Part shown: positions 36,520 to 45,442 of the stretch, one piece after another
How positions within the stretch are numbered: the first letter of the stretch is position 1
How the letters are laid out: every line of letters starts with the position of its first letter
Translations under genes and position numbers: made by a program
Notes under the pieces: model-generated
Database searches by the model: none
Told to the model about the DNA's origin: nothing
The model's input: only the letters and a program-made list of their open reading frames with translations
Assembly: GCF_049801095.1 (NCBI RefSeq)
Contig: NZ_JBNAGH010000004.1
Span: 1-64,000, forward strand
Reading direction: 5' to 3'
DNA length: 64,000 nucleotides
Source: Dinoroseobacter sp049801095
GTDB taxonomy: Bacteria > Pseudomonadota > Alphaproteobacteria > Rhodobacterales > Rhodobacteraceae

Positions 36520-37200
36520 ATGTCCCGCGTTCCGTCCTCAGCCGCTCCCGACCGCCCGCCTGTCCGTCAGACCCGAATCCAGAAGGCCAAGCGCGAGGCG
36601 ATCCTCGATGCTGCCCTCGACGTGTTCTCGCAGCACGGGTTTCGCGGCGCGACACTCGACATGATCGCAACGCGCGCGGGGCTCTCAAAGCCGAATGTGC
36701 TGTATTATTTTGCGGGGAAAGAGGCGATCTATACACAGGTCCTGTCCCAGATCCTCGAGACCTGGCTCGACCCGTTGATCAGCATGGATGAGGGCGGCGA
36801 CCCCCTGCAGGAGTTGCGCGCCTATGTGGGACGAAAACTTGAGATGGCACGTGAATTTCCCCGTGAAAGCCGTTTATTTGCAACGGAAATTTTGCAAGGT
36901 GCGCCAGAGATCGAGGGGTTGCTGAGCGGTGAGTTGCGCCGCCTTGTGGATGAGAAGGCGAAGGTCATTGCCGAGTGGAGTGCCGCGGGCAAGATCGCCG
37001 ATGTTCATCCCAAGCATCTGATCTTTTCGATCTGGGCCACGACCCAGCATTACGCGGATTTCCGCACCCAGATCGACATGGTGCTCGGGACCGGCGAGGA
37101 CCCCTTCCCGGATGCCGCAGCCTTTCTCGACCACATGTTTGCGCGACTTCTTGCCCCAGATGTCGCAGCCAATTCCGGCTCAGAGACCGGCCCGCCTTAA
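36520..37200 (+). CDS. rutR: TetR-family pyrimidine regulator RutR
   Basis: 226-residue dimeric repressor/activator. The helix-turn-helix is ILDAALDVFSQHGFRGATLDMIATRAGLSKPNVLYYF split over residues ~38-75, and the C-terminal ligand domain keeps the E. coli RutR-like blocks SRLFATEIL, LVDEKAKVIAEW and HLIFSIWATTQHYADF. In E. coli RutR releases DNA on binding uracil or thymine. I chose the ATG at 36520; the upstream frame is open but unrelated. It is transcribed away from the catabolic operon and has a matching operator site next to it. Confidence 0.93.
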   Translation: MSRVPSSAAPDRPPVRQTRIQKAKREAILDAALDVFSQHGFRGATLDMIATRAGLSKPNVLYYFAGKEAIYTQVLSQILETWLDPLISMDEGGDPLQELRAYVGRKLEMAREFPRESRLFATEILQGAPEIEGLLSGELRRLVDEKAKVIAEWSAAGKIADVHPKHLIFSIWATTQHYADFRTQIDMVLGTGEDPFPDAAAFLDHMFARLLAPDVAANSGSETGPP

Positions 37201-37267
37201 GACCCCGGTAAGACTTCAGTGCTAATCATGATCTCGGTGGGCGGCGTTATGAACCGCGAGGCGTGTC

Positions 37268-37678
37268 ATGAAAATCGAGGGGCACAGACCATATTTCGAT
37301 ACTGGCCCGGGGGTGTCCCCCATGGGTCAGCAGCAATCTCAGCCGCAATCGGGCCAAAGGATCCCGGATGCGGTCGCACGTGTTGCCAAGGCGAGCGGCT
37401 CCGCATCGCCCCATAGCCGACAGGCAGGGGAAGCGGCAACGCTCACCGAGCTCAAGCAAAAGGCCGACAAGGACGCCAAGTCCACGGATGTCACCGGTGC
37501 GGAGGCACCACGGGATCCTCTGGATGAGGCGCAGGCGCGCAATGCGCTCTCCTACCGCGAGCCGACCCTGCCCAGGCTCAGTGCCGAGGCTCTGGCCACC
37601 GCCCTGATGACGGCGGAGCCGGACAAGGCGATGGTGCCGCGTGTGCTTCCGGCGGATATGGCGGCGCAGGACGAATAG
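37268..37678 (+). CDS. Hypothetical protein
   Basis: 136 residues, hydrophilic and probably largely disordered: rich in Gln, Ala, Asp and Lys, no membrane segment or signal. A GAGG stands about 7 bases before the ATG. It ends 17 bases before the convergent preA stop. I recognise no family. An opposite-strand frame (37247-37747) covers the same bases, but overlaps preA and lacks a ribosome-binding site. Confidence 0.55.
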   Translation: MKIEGHRPYFDTGPGVSPMGQQQSQPQSGQRIPDAVARVAKASGSASPHSRQAGEAATLTELKQKADKDAKSTDVTGAEAPRDPLDEAQARNALSYREPTLPRLSAEALATALMTAEPDKAMVPRVLPADMAAQDE

Positions 37679-37694
37679 TCCTGTCGCCGGTCTG

Positions 37695-38993
37695 TCACTC
37701 TGCCGCCTGCGCGGACGGGTTGTTCGGATGCGTGGTCCAGTTGGCATAGGTCTTCTCGACCACCTTGCCCGTGCGGGGATCTACCTCGCCCGGGGCCATC
37801 TCCACCATGCTGATGCAGTCCTCGACCGGGCAGACATTGACGCAGAGATTGCAGGCGACGCATTCCGCGTCGATCACTTCGAACACGCGATCTTCACTCA
37901 TGGAGATCGCCTGATGTGACGTGTCCTCACAGGCCGCGTAGCAGCGCCCGCATTTGATGCAGGCGTCCTGGTCGATCTTGGCCTTGGCCACGTAGTTCAG
38001 GTTGAGATACTGCCAATCGGTCACGTTCGGCGTGGCCCGCCCGACCAGATCTGACAGGGCCATGTCCTTCTCATCGAGATACTGGGACAAGCCCGTGATC
38101 ATCTCCTGCACCACCTTGAAGCCATAGGTCATGGCCGCAGTGCAGACCTGCACATTGCCCGCACCAAGGGCCAGGAACTCCGCCGCATCGCGCCAGGTCG
38201 TCACCCCGCCAATACCGGAGATCGGAAGGCCCGCCGTTTCGGGATCGCGGGCGATCTCGGCCACCATGTTCAGGGCGATCGGCTTGACCGCCGGGCCGCA
38301 ATAGCCGCCATGGGAGCCCTTGCCATCAATGCTCGGCTCCGGGCTGAAGCTGTCGAGATTGACCGAGGTGATCGAGCTCACGGTGTTGATCAGGCTGACC
38401 GCATCCGCGCCCCCCGCCAGCGCCGCGCGCGCCGGGTAGCGGATATCGGTGATGTTCGGGGTCAGCTTGACGATGACCGGCATGCGCGTGTGCTGCTTGC
38501 ACCAGCGCGCCACCATTTCGATGTATTCGGGCACCTGTCCCACGGCGGAGCCCATGCCCCGCTCGCTCATCCCATGGGGACAGCCGAAATTGAGCTCAAT
38601 CGCATCCGCGCCGGTGTCCTCGACCAGGGGCAGGATCTTCTTCCAGGGCTCCTCTTCGCAGGGCACCATGAGGCTGACGATCATTGCCCGATCCGGATAG
38701 TCGCGCTTGACCTGCTTGATCTCGCGGAGGTTCACCTCCAGCGGGCGATCGGTGATCAGCTCGATATTGTTGAGGCCCAGAAGACGGCGATCCGCCCCCC
38801 AGACCGCGCCATAGCGCGGGCCGTTCACATTCACCACATGGGGATCAAAGCCCAGGGTCTTCCACACGACACCGCCCCAACCGGCCTCAAAGGCGCGGCG
38901 GACATTGTATTCCTTATCCGTGGGCGGCGCGGAGGCCAGCCAGAACGGGTTGGGCGATTTCACCCCGACAAATTCAGATCGCAGATCAGCCAT
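37695..38993 (-). CDS. preA: NAD-dependent dihydropyrimidine dehydrogenase subunit PreA
   Basis: 432-residue FMN and iron-sulfur subunit that reduces uracil/thymine to the dihydro form with PreT. The TIM-barrel domain contains ELNFGCPHGMSERGMG near residue 135 and NITDIRYPARAAL; the C-terminus has two 4Fe-4S clusters, CIKCGRCYAAC and CVACNLCVNVCP. First step of the reductive pyrimidine pathway. It follows preT by 34 bases on the same strand. Confidence 0.96.
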   Translation of the reverse strand: MADLRSEFVGVKSPNPFWLASAPPTDKEYNVRRAFEAGWGGVVWKTLGFDPHVVNVNGPRYGAVWGADRRLLGLNNIELITDRPLEVNLREIKQVKRDYPDRAMIVSLMVPCEEEPWKKILPLVEDTGADAIELNFGCPHGMSERGMGSAVGQVPEYIEMVARWCKQHTRMPVIVKLTPNITDIRYPARAALAGGADAVSLINTVSSITSVNLDSFSPEPSIDGKGSHGGYCGPAVKPIALNMVAEIARDPETAGLPISGIGGVTTWRDAAEFLALGAGNVQVCTAAMTYGFKVVQEMITGLSQYLDEKDMALSDLVGRATPNVTDWQYLNLNYVAKAKIDQDACIKCGRCYAACEDTSHQAISMSEDRVFEVIDAECVACNLCVNVCPVEDCISMVEMAPGEVDPRTGKVVEKTYANWTTHPNNPSAQAAE

Positions 38994-39027
38994 GTCCAGT
39001 CGTCCTTTCTGAAGGCAGAGCCCTCGG

Positions 39028-40362
39028 TTAGCCCATCAGGCTGGCGTGAATATCTTCGGCGGCGTCGCGCCCCTCGGCCACGGCGGTGACCGTCAGGTCC
39101 TCACCGCCCGCCGCGCAATCGCCCCCGGCCCAGACCGATGGCATATCCGTGCGCCCGGTCTCGGAGACGGCGATCTTGCCGCCGGTGATGGTCAACGCCT
39201 CGGGCGCCCCTTCCAGGGTTTGGCCAATGGCGCGCAACACCTGATCGGCAGCCACGACTCGGGTCTCACCGGTCTCGCGCAGCCCGTCCGGGCCGCTCTC
39301 GGTATAGGCGAACTCGACCCCGACGCAGGCCCCGTTGCCAAGGATCCGCTTGGGTTGCGCGTTATAAAGGATCCGGACGCCCTTGGCCGTGGCCAGCTCT
39401 TGCTCAAAAAGGCTCGCGCTCATGGCGGATTTGTCCCGGCGATAGGCGATGGTGACATCCTCGGCCCCGAGAAGCCGCGACTGAACCGCCGCGTCCACCG
39501 CAGTCATCCCGCCGCCGATCACTACGACCCGGCGACCCACGGGCACATCCGACTTGGCCTCGGCCTGTCGCAAGGACGCGATGAACTCCACCGCGTCGGC
39601 GACATTCTCCTTATCGGCCCCTTCGACGGCGAGCGCGTTCACACCGGCCAAACCAATCCCGAGGAAGACCGCGTCATACTCCGCCGCCAGCTTGGTCAGG
39701 TCGAGCTCACGCCCGAGCGCCTGCCCCTGATGCAGGGTGATGCCACCGATCTTGAGCAGCCAGTCGACCTCCGCCTGGGCGAAATCGTTGACCGTCTTGT
39801 AGGTCGCGATGCCATACTCGTTGAGCCCGCCGGGCTTGGTGTTGGCATCAAAAAGATCCACCGCGTGCCCCTTCAGCGCGAGGCGATGGGCGCAGGCCAG
39901 TCCCGCAGGCCCCGCCCCCAGCACCGCGATGCGCTTGCCGGTCTCCGCCGCGCGGGTATAGGGATGCGCCCCCTGCGCCATCAGCGTATCTGTCGCGTGG
40001 CGCTGGAGCCGGCCAATCTCGACCGGTTTGCCTTCGGCGGCCTCACGGACGCAAGCCTCCTCGCAGAGGGTCTCGGTCGGGCAGACCCGGGCGCACATGC
40101 CACCCAGAATGTTCTGATCAAAGATCGTCTTGGCCGCCGCCTCGGGCGTATCCGTGGCGATCTGGCGAATGAAAAGCGGGATGTCGATGCTGGTCGGGCA
40201 CGCCGTGATGCAGGGCGCATCATGGCAGAAATAGCACCGATCCGCCGCGACGCGCGCTTCGTGCACCTCATAGGGCGCATGCAGATCGGTAAAATTCGCC
40301 GCGAGCTCGTCTTCGGACAAGCGCGCATTCACGACACCGGGAGTGTGCGGGTTTGCAGTCAT
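39028..40362 (-). CDS. preT: NAD-dependent dihydropyrimidine dehydrogenase subunit PreT
   Basis: 444-residue FAD/NAD(P)-binding subunit that passes electrons from NAD(P)H to PreA. The N-terminal iron-sulfur region has CYFCHDAPCITACPTSIDIP and CARVCPTETLCEEACV; then FAD loop VLGAGPAGLACAHRLA near residue 147 and NAD loop VVVIGGGMTAVDAA near 280. Same fold as the glutamate synthase small subunit. First gene of the preTA transcript, with a RutR-like palindrome 54-69 bases upstream. Confidence 0.95.
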   Translation of the reverse strand: MTANPHTPGVVNARLSEDELAANFTDLHAPYEVHEARVAADRCYFCHDAPCITACPTSIDIPLFIRQIATDTPEAAAKTIFDQNILGGMCARVCPTETLCEEACVREAAEGKPVEIGRLQRHATDTLMAQGAHPYTRAAETGKRIAVLGAGPAGLACAHRLALKGHAVDLFDANTKPGGLNEYGIATYKTVNDFAQAEVDWLLKIGGITLHQGQALGRELDLTKLAAEYDAVFLGIGLAGVNALAVEGADKENVADAVEFIASLRQAEAKSDVPVGRRVVVIGGGMTAVDAAVQSRLLGAEDVTIAYRRDKSAMSASLFEQELATAKGVRILYNAQPKRILGNGACVGVEFAYTESGPDGLRETGETRVVAADQVLRAIGQTLEGAPEALTITGGKIAVSETGRTDMPSVWAGGDCAAGGEDLTVTAVAEGRDAAEDIHASLMG

Positions 40363-40415
40363 GTTGGCTACCTCTGACGCGGGTGACTGAAGAAAACGCT
40401 ACACGGCGCGAAAAT

Positions 40416-40431
40416 TTTATCAACTGGTAAA
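40416..40431 (-). promoter_or_regulatory. RutR-like operator upstream of preTA
   Basis: TTTATCA-AC-TGGTAAA is a near-perfect palindrome and agrees with the RutR consensus at 11 of 14 positions. It lies in an AT-rich stretch upstream of preT, where a promoter would be expected. Confidence 0.6.
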
Positions 40432-40534
40432 TTTTTGATGACCGGAGATCGGCGGGGGATCCGGCGCGAAACCGAGCGCATTTGCGCTGCATCTGCCGGG
40501 ATTTCCGGCGGTTTCTGCATGCCGCGCGCCCGGG

Positions 40535-41941
40535 TCACGCCTGAAACAGCTTGCCGGGGTTCAGGATATTGTCCGGGTCCATTGCCTGTTTGATCGCCGA
40601 CATCATGTCCAGCGAGGTCTGGCCGAGCTCGCGCCCGAGATACTTGGCCTTGCCCTGCCCGATCCCATGCTCGCCCGTGCAGGTCCCGCCCAGCGAGATC
40701 GCCAGATCGTTCAGCCAGCCCACATAGGCCTCGGCCCGCGCGCGCGCGGCGGGGTCCTCCGGATCGATCAGGAGGGCGACGTGGAAATTCCCGTCCCCCA
40801 CATGGCCCACGGTGGGCGCGATGAAGCCTTCGGCTTTGGCTTTCTCCGCCGAGGCAGTGACCGCTTCGGCCAGTTTCGAGACCGGCACGCAGACATCTGT
40901 CACAAAGACATCCGCCCCAGGGCGCAGGGATTTCATCGCCCAATAGGCGTCATGGCGGGCCTGCCACATGGCGCTGCGGGCCTCGGCATCGGCGGTCCAG
41001 TCAAAGGCCAGCGCGCCATGCTCGGCGGCGATCTCGCCAAAGGTCTCGGATTGCTCGGCCACGCCCGCCTCGGAGCCGTGGAACTCCAGCAGGAGAAGCG
41101 GCGCTTCGGGCAAGGACAGGCCGGAATAGGCGTTGATCCCCCGGATCGACACCACATCGAGAAACTCGATCCGCGCCACGGGCACACCGTATTGGATGGT
41201 CTCGATCACCGCGTTGCAGGCCTCCGCCACGGTGGGAAAGCTGCAAGTCGCGGCCGCCACGGCCTCCGGGATCCCATGGAGGCGCAGGGTCAGCTCGGTG
41301 ATCACCGCGAGCGTGCCTTCGGAGCCCACGAGCAGGCGTGTGAGGTCATACCCGGCTGAGGTTTTGCGCGCCCGCTGAGCCGTGCGCATGACGCGACCAT
41401 CGGCGGTCACCGCCTCGACCGCGATCACCGCGTCGCGCATGGTGCCATAGCGCACCGCATTGGTCCCCGAGGCCCGGGTCGCCGCCATCCCTCCGATCGA
41501 GGCATCCGCGCCGGGATCGACCGGGAAAAAGAGGCCCGTCGCGCGCAGCTCCTCATTCAGGGCCTTGCGGGTGATGCCGGGTTGCACGACGCAATCCATA
41601 TCCTCGGGATGCACGGCCAGCACCTTGTTCATCTCCGCAAAATCGAGGGACAGGCCCCCAAGCGGCGCATTCACATGCCCCTCCAGCGAGGTGCCCGTCC
41701 CAAAGGGTACGAGCGGCATGCCATATGCCGAGCAGATCCGAAGCACCTCCTGCACCTCCGCGGTCTCGCGCGGAAAGAACACCGCATCGGGGGGCTGGGT
41801 TTCGAGCCAAGTGGTGGTGTGGGCATGCTGGGCGCGCAGGGCCGCGCCGGTCTGGACCCGGTCGCCAAATTGTTGGCGCATCACATCAAGGGCCGTGGCG
41901 ATCCCTTTGGCATTGCGGCGCAAGGGCGTCTGGTCGGTCAT
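40535..41941 (-). CDS. FAD-linked 2-hydroxyacid oxidase (D-lactate/glycolate dehydrogenase type)
   Basis: 468-residue PCMH flavoprotein. PLVPFGTGTSLEGHVNAPLGG near residue 78 and ADASIGGMAATRASGTNAVRYGTM near 145 form the FAD site; the C-terminal cap has HVGDGNFHVALLIDP and ends with GTCTGEHGIGQGK and DPDNILNPGKLF. This is the D-lactate dehydrogenase (cytochrome)/GlcD group that passes electrons to cytochrome or an ETF. Start 41941 is fixed by GGAGGAG just upstream. It stands alone; substrate is not decided by sequence. Confidence 0.9.
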   Translation of the reverse strand: MTDQTPLRRNAKGIATALDVMRQQFGDRVQTGAALRAQHAHTTTWLETQPPDAVFFPRETAEVQEVLRICSAYGMPLVPFGTGTSLEGHVNAPLGGLSLDFAEMNKVLAVHPEDMDCVVQPGITRKALNEELRATGLFFPVDPGADASIGGMAATRASGTNAVRYGTMRDAVIAVEAVTADGRVMRTAQRARKTSAGYDLTRLLVGSEGTLAVITELTLRLHGIPEAVAAATCSFPTVAEACNAVIETIQYGVPVARIEFLDVVSIRGINAYSGLSLPEAPLLLLEFHGSEAGVAEQSETFGEIAAEHGALAFDWTADAEARSAMWQARHDAYWAMKSLRPGADVFVTDVCVPVSKLAEAVTASAEKAKAEGFIAPTVGHVGDGNFHVALLIDPEDPAARARAEAYVGWLNDLAISLGGTCTGEHGIGQGKAKYLGRELGQTSLDMMSAIKQAMDPDNILNPGKLFQA

Positions 41942-42070
41942 CGCATCTCTCCTCCGGGTGCGGCCAGAATGCCCCGCATCCCGGTCGCTTGCAACTGCAG
42001 GCAGATGGCGCTTGCGGTCCTCGCCCGCGCGCCGCAAGGTCGCGCCGACATCCCCGATTCCCAAACGATC

Positions 42071-43093
42071 ATGACCCAGTTTCAAACCGCCAAGGCCCGG
42101 GCACAGGCCCTTTTCGCAGATCTCGACGCGGCGGGCGCCGCCGGGATGAGCAAAGCGCTCGCCCGCCACGTCGCGCCCGATTGGCACTGGCGCGGGGTGG
42201 CGCCGTTCCACGAACAGACCGGCGCGGAAGACGTCAGCGCGGCCTTCTGGACACCATTGGCCGAGGCCATGCCGAACCTGCACCGAAGGCAGGACGTGTT
42301 CTTTGCGGGCGAGAGCGATCTGCAGGTCTCTCCGGGCATCTGGGTCTGCTCCATGGGGCATCTGACCGGGCTCTTTGACCGCGACTTTCTCGACATCCCG
42401 GCCACTGGGCGGCTGACTTGGCTGCGCTATGCGGAATTTCACAAGGTCGAAGGCGATGTGATCACCGAGAGCGCGACTTTCATCGACATCCTGTCCCTGA
42501 TGCATCAGGCGGGGGTCTATCCCCTGCCCCCCTCCACCGGTGCCATGGCGATCTATCCCGGCCCGCGCACCCATGACGGGCTGCTCACCGGCCCTCATGA
42601 TCCGGCCGAGGGCGCGGCGACGCTCAATCTCATCGAGCGGATGGTTGCGGATCTGAGCGCGCTGAACCTGTCGGGCAATGACCGGGCGGGGATCGAGATG
42701 CTCCAGAAGACCTGGCATGATGACATGTCCTGGTACGGGCCTTACGGGATCGGCGCGACCCAGACCCTGCCCCGCTATCAGGAGCAGCACACCTTTCCCT
42801 TCCGCCTCAGCCTCGGGAACAAGACCTTCAACGGCCATGTGGCCCGGCTGGCCGAGGGGAATTACGGCGCGTTTTTCGGCTGGCCCAACCTGACCAACAC
42901 CACGAAGGGCGGCTTCCTTGGCCTGCCCGGCTCGGGCTTTCCGGCGGATATGCGCGTGGTGGACGTTTATCGCCGGGAGGGCGACAAGCTGGCGGAGAAC
43001 TGGGTCTTCATCGACATGCTGCATTACCTGCAGATGCAGGGGCTCGACGTGCTCGAACGCAACCGGCAGCTGCGGCGGATCTCACACCCCTGA
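42071..43093 (+). CDS. Double SnoaL-like (NTF2-fold) protein
   Basis: 340-residue protein built from two SnoaL/ester-cyclase-like halves. Residues ~15-170 contain WHWRGVAPFHEQTGAEDV and GRLTWLRYAEFHKVEGDVI; residues ~195-335 contain the second set, WYGPYGIGATQTLPRY and RVVDVYRREGDKLAENWVFIDMLHYL. SnoaL-type folds act as cyclases, isomerases or small-molecule binders. The start lacks a clear Shine-Dalgarno. It overlaps the convergent OB-fold gene by 12 bases. Catalytic role unknown. Confidence 0.82.
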   Translation: MTQFQTAKARAQALFADLDAAGAAGMSKALARHVAPDWHWRGVAPFHEQTGAEDVSAAFWTPLAEAMPNLHRRQDVFFAGESDLQVSPGIWVCSMGHLTGLFDRDFLDIPATGRLTWLRYAEFHKVEGDVITESATFIDILSLMHQAGVYPLPPSTGAMAIYPGPRTHDGLLTGPHDPAEGAATLNLIERMVADLSALNLSGNDRAGIEMLQKTWHDDMSWYGPYGIGATQTLPRYQEQHTFPFRLSLGNKTFNGHVARLAEGNYGAFFGWPNLTNTTKGGFLGLPGSGFPADMRVVDVYRREGDKLAENWVFIDMLHYLQMQGLDVLERNRQLRRISHP

Positions 43094-43459
43094 GGGCGCG
43101 CGGGCGATCAGCGAACCCGCCAGAACCTGGATCTCAACCACGGAGCCCACGGGCGGCACCGCCCCTGCGATCCGCACGGACACCACCGGCCCTTCGCGCA
43201 GTTGTACCGCGCCGATGGCGCGCGTGGCCTCCGGGTCATCACCAAAGGCCGCCTCATCGCCGAGCGGAATCGTCCGCTCCAGCGTGCCCAGACAGGCCGA
43301 GGCGCGCCATTCCAGCTGCGTCTCGCTACAGCTCTCGCAGCGCGTCGTGGGCGGCGCCCAACTGGTGCCGCAGGCCAGACAGGTCTGGATCATGAGACGC
43401 CCTTCGGCCAGCCCGTCATAGAACGGCCGTGCGGGGTCGGACAGAAAATCAAAACTCAT
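43082..43459 (-). CDS. Zinc-ribbon OB-fold protein (DUF35/ChsH2-like)
   Basis: 125 residues. The N-terminal rubredoxin-like zinc ribbon is CLACGTSWAPPTTRCESC; an OB fold (residues ~65-120) follows with GAVQLREGPVVSVRIAG. Such proteins usually bind thiolases or acyl-CoA hydratases and stabilise them or deliver acyl-CoA. No thiolase is nearby, which is unusual. I chose the start at 43459 by family length. Confidence 0.82.
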   Translation of the reverse strand: MSFDFLSDPARPFYDGLAEGRLMIQTCLACGTSWAPPTTRCESCSETQLEWRASACLGTLERTIPLGDEAAFGDDPEATRAIGAVQLREGPVVSVRIAGAVPPVGSVVEIQVLAGSLIARAPSGV

Positions 43460-43607
43460 GCGTCTCCGAAGCCTCTCTTGGCGGCAAGTTGATCGGATCG
43501 CTCCCATGCGCGCCTTCTGGCGACGCATGTCCCGAGTGAAGTGTTAACGCGTGAACAGAGCTCTGGGAAGAATTTATTGCGACTGCAACAAGGTACCGCA
43601 GGGGCAG

Positions 43608-44387
43608 TCAGGAAATGGCGAGCGTATGCCCCCCATCCACCACGATCACCGTGCCCGTGGTCGCGCGCCCGCCGGGCCCCACAAGGCTGAGCACGGCGGC
43701 ATCCAGATCCTCAGGCTGGGCAAGGCGTCGCTGGGGAATGGCCCGGATCATCTTCTGCCCTGCCGGGGTCGCGAAGAACTCTGCATTGATCGGCGTTTCC
43801 GTATAGCCGGGCGCCAGTGCGTTCACCCGCACGCCGTCCCGCGCCAGTTCCAGCGCCATGGCCTTGGTCAGCTGTACCAGCCCCGCCTTGGAGGCCGCAT
43901 AAGGACCCACGGTCTTGAGCACGCCGAGCCCTGCCCCGAGGATCGACGCGACTTTGAGGATCACCCCCTGCTGCGCGATGAGCCCGGGGGCAAAGGCCTT
44001 GGAGACGAGCCAGGCCCCTTTGAGATTGGTATCAAGCACCCGGTCCCAGTCCGCCTCGGCGGTGTCCATCAGCATCTCATGCCCGGAAACGCCGGAATTG
44101 TTCACGAGGATATCGACCGCGCCCACGGCCTCGGCGGCGGCCCCCACCGAGGCCGCGTCGGTGACGTCCATTGCCACCACCTCCGCGCCGATCTGCTCAG
44201 AGCGGAGCTGCGCCGCATAGCGCTCCAGCTTGTCCTCGCTGCGCGCGGCCAGCACGACATCCGCCCCGGCCTGGCCAAGGGTCCGCGCCAGATGCGCGCC
44301 GATCCCGCTGGAGGCGCCGGTGATCAGCGCGCGCTTGCCCGTCAGGTCAAAGAGCCGTTGGAACAGCGCCGATTGCGCCGCGCTCAT
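43608..44387 (-). CDS. SDR-family oxidoreductase at the end of the carbohydrate operon
   Basis: 259-residue short-chain dehydrogenase. The NAD(P) loop ALITGASSGIGAHLA is near residue 19, the NNSGVSG strand near 93, and the catalytic YAASKAGL near 160. It overlaps the malK-like gene by 4 bases, so it belongs to the transporter operon and may oxidise or reduce the sugar or polyol released by the glycosidase. Cofactor choice is not resolved. Confidence 0.9.
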   Translation of the reverse strand: MSAAQSALFQRLFDLTGKRALITGASSGIGAHLARTLGQAGADVVLAARSEDKLERYAAQLRSEQIGAEVVAMDVTDAASVGAAAEAVGAVDILVNNSGVSGHEMLMDTAEADWDRVLDTNLKGAWLVSKAFAPGLIAQQGVILKVASILGAGLGVLKTVGPYAASKAGLVQLTKAMALELARDGVRVNALAPGYTETPINAEFFATPAGQKMIRAIPQRRLAQPEDLDAAVLSLVGPGGRATTGTVIVVDGGHTLAIS

Positions 44388-45442
44388 GATCCCGTCCGGA
44401 TCGCCAGCCCATCCGCGCCAAAGAAGGACAGCTTTTCGGGATCAAAGCTCAGGCCCACATCCGCGCCGGGGGTAAGATCCGTGTCGCCGATGACCCGCGC
44501 CGTCACGCGTCCCAGGGGGCCGCAATCAATCACCAGCAACGTGTCCGCGCCGAGATATTCGACCACATCGACCCGCCCGTCGCAGGCCCCGGTCCCCGCA
44601 GGTCCCAGCGTGATATGCTCGGGCCGGATGCCCAGATGGGTCGCGGCCTGATCACCCGCGAAATCCCCGCCGCGCCCTCCTTCGAGCTGAAACGCCCCGC
44701 CGCTGGTCGCACAGGGCATGACGTTCATCTTCGGACTGCCAATGAACTGCGCCACAAAGAGGTTCGCCGGGTTCTCATAGAGCTCCCGCGGCGTGCCGAC
44801 TTGCGCGATTTTCCCAAACTCCAGCACGACGATCCGGTCGGCGAGCGTCATCGCCTCCACCTGATCATGGGTCACATAGATCATGGTTGTATCGAGGCTC
44901 TGATGCAGCTTTGCGATCTCGTAACGCATCTCGACCCGCAGGGCGGCATCAAGGTTGGAGAGCGGCTCGTCAAAGAGGAACGCCGTGGGCGCGCGCACGA
45001 TGGAGCGGCCAATCGCGACCCGCTGGCGCTGCCCACCGCTGAGATCCTTGGGCCTGCGGTCGAGATAGGGTTCAAGCTTCAGGACGGCGGCTGCGGCATC
45101 GACCTTTTCCCGGATCTCCGCCTCGGGCGCGCCGGCGGTCTTGAGCGAGAAGCCCATATTGTCGCGCACGGACATATGCGGATAGAGCGCGTAGGACTGG
45201 AACACCATGGTCAGCCCGCGCTTGGCGGGCGGATGGTCGGTCACGTCGTCGCCATCGATCAGGATCGCACCGCGCGACGTGTCCTCCAACCCGCCAATCA
45301 TCCGCAAAAGCGTGGACTTCCCGCAGCCAGACGGGCCCACAAAGACCACGAACTCGCCATCCTTGATCTGCAGGTCGACCCCCTTGATCACCTGCACATC
45401 GCCGAACCATTTCTCGACCTTGTTGAGTGTTATGCCGCCCAT
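44384..45442 (-). CDS. Carbohydrate ABC importer ATPase (MalK/UgpC type)
   Basis: 352 residues: Walker A GPSGCGKST near residue 38, signature LSGGQRQRVAIGRS, Walker B FLFDEPLSNLDA, switch His in YVTHDQVEA, and the C-terminal regulatory OB (TOBE) region (residues ~240-350) typical of MalK/UgpC. It drives sugar or polyol uptake through the two permeases in the same operon. Overlaps the glycosidase gene by 13 bases. Confidence 0.93.
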   Translation of the reverse strand: MGGITLNKVEKWFGDVQVIKGVDLQIKDGEFVVFVGPSGCGKSTLLRMIGGLEDTSRGAILIDGDDVTDHPPAKRGLTMVFQSYALYPHMSVRDNMGFSLKTAGAPEAEIREKVDAAAAVLKLEPYLDRRPKDLSGGQRQRVAIGRSIVRAPTAFLFDEPLSNLDAALRVEMRYEIAKLHQSLDTTMIYVTHDQVEAMTLADRIVVLEFGKIAQVGTPRELYENPANLFVAQFIGSPKMNVMPCATSGGAFQLEGGRGGDFAGDQAATHLGIRPEHITLGPAGTGACDGRVDVVEYLGADTLLVIDCGPLGRVTARVIGDTDLTPGADVGLSFDPEKLSFFGADGLAIRTGS

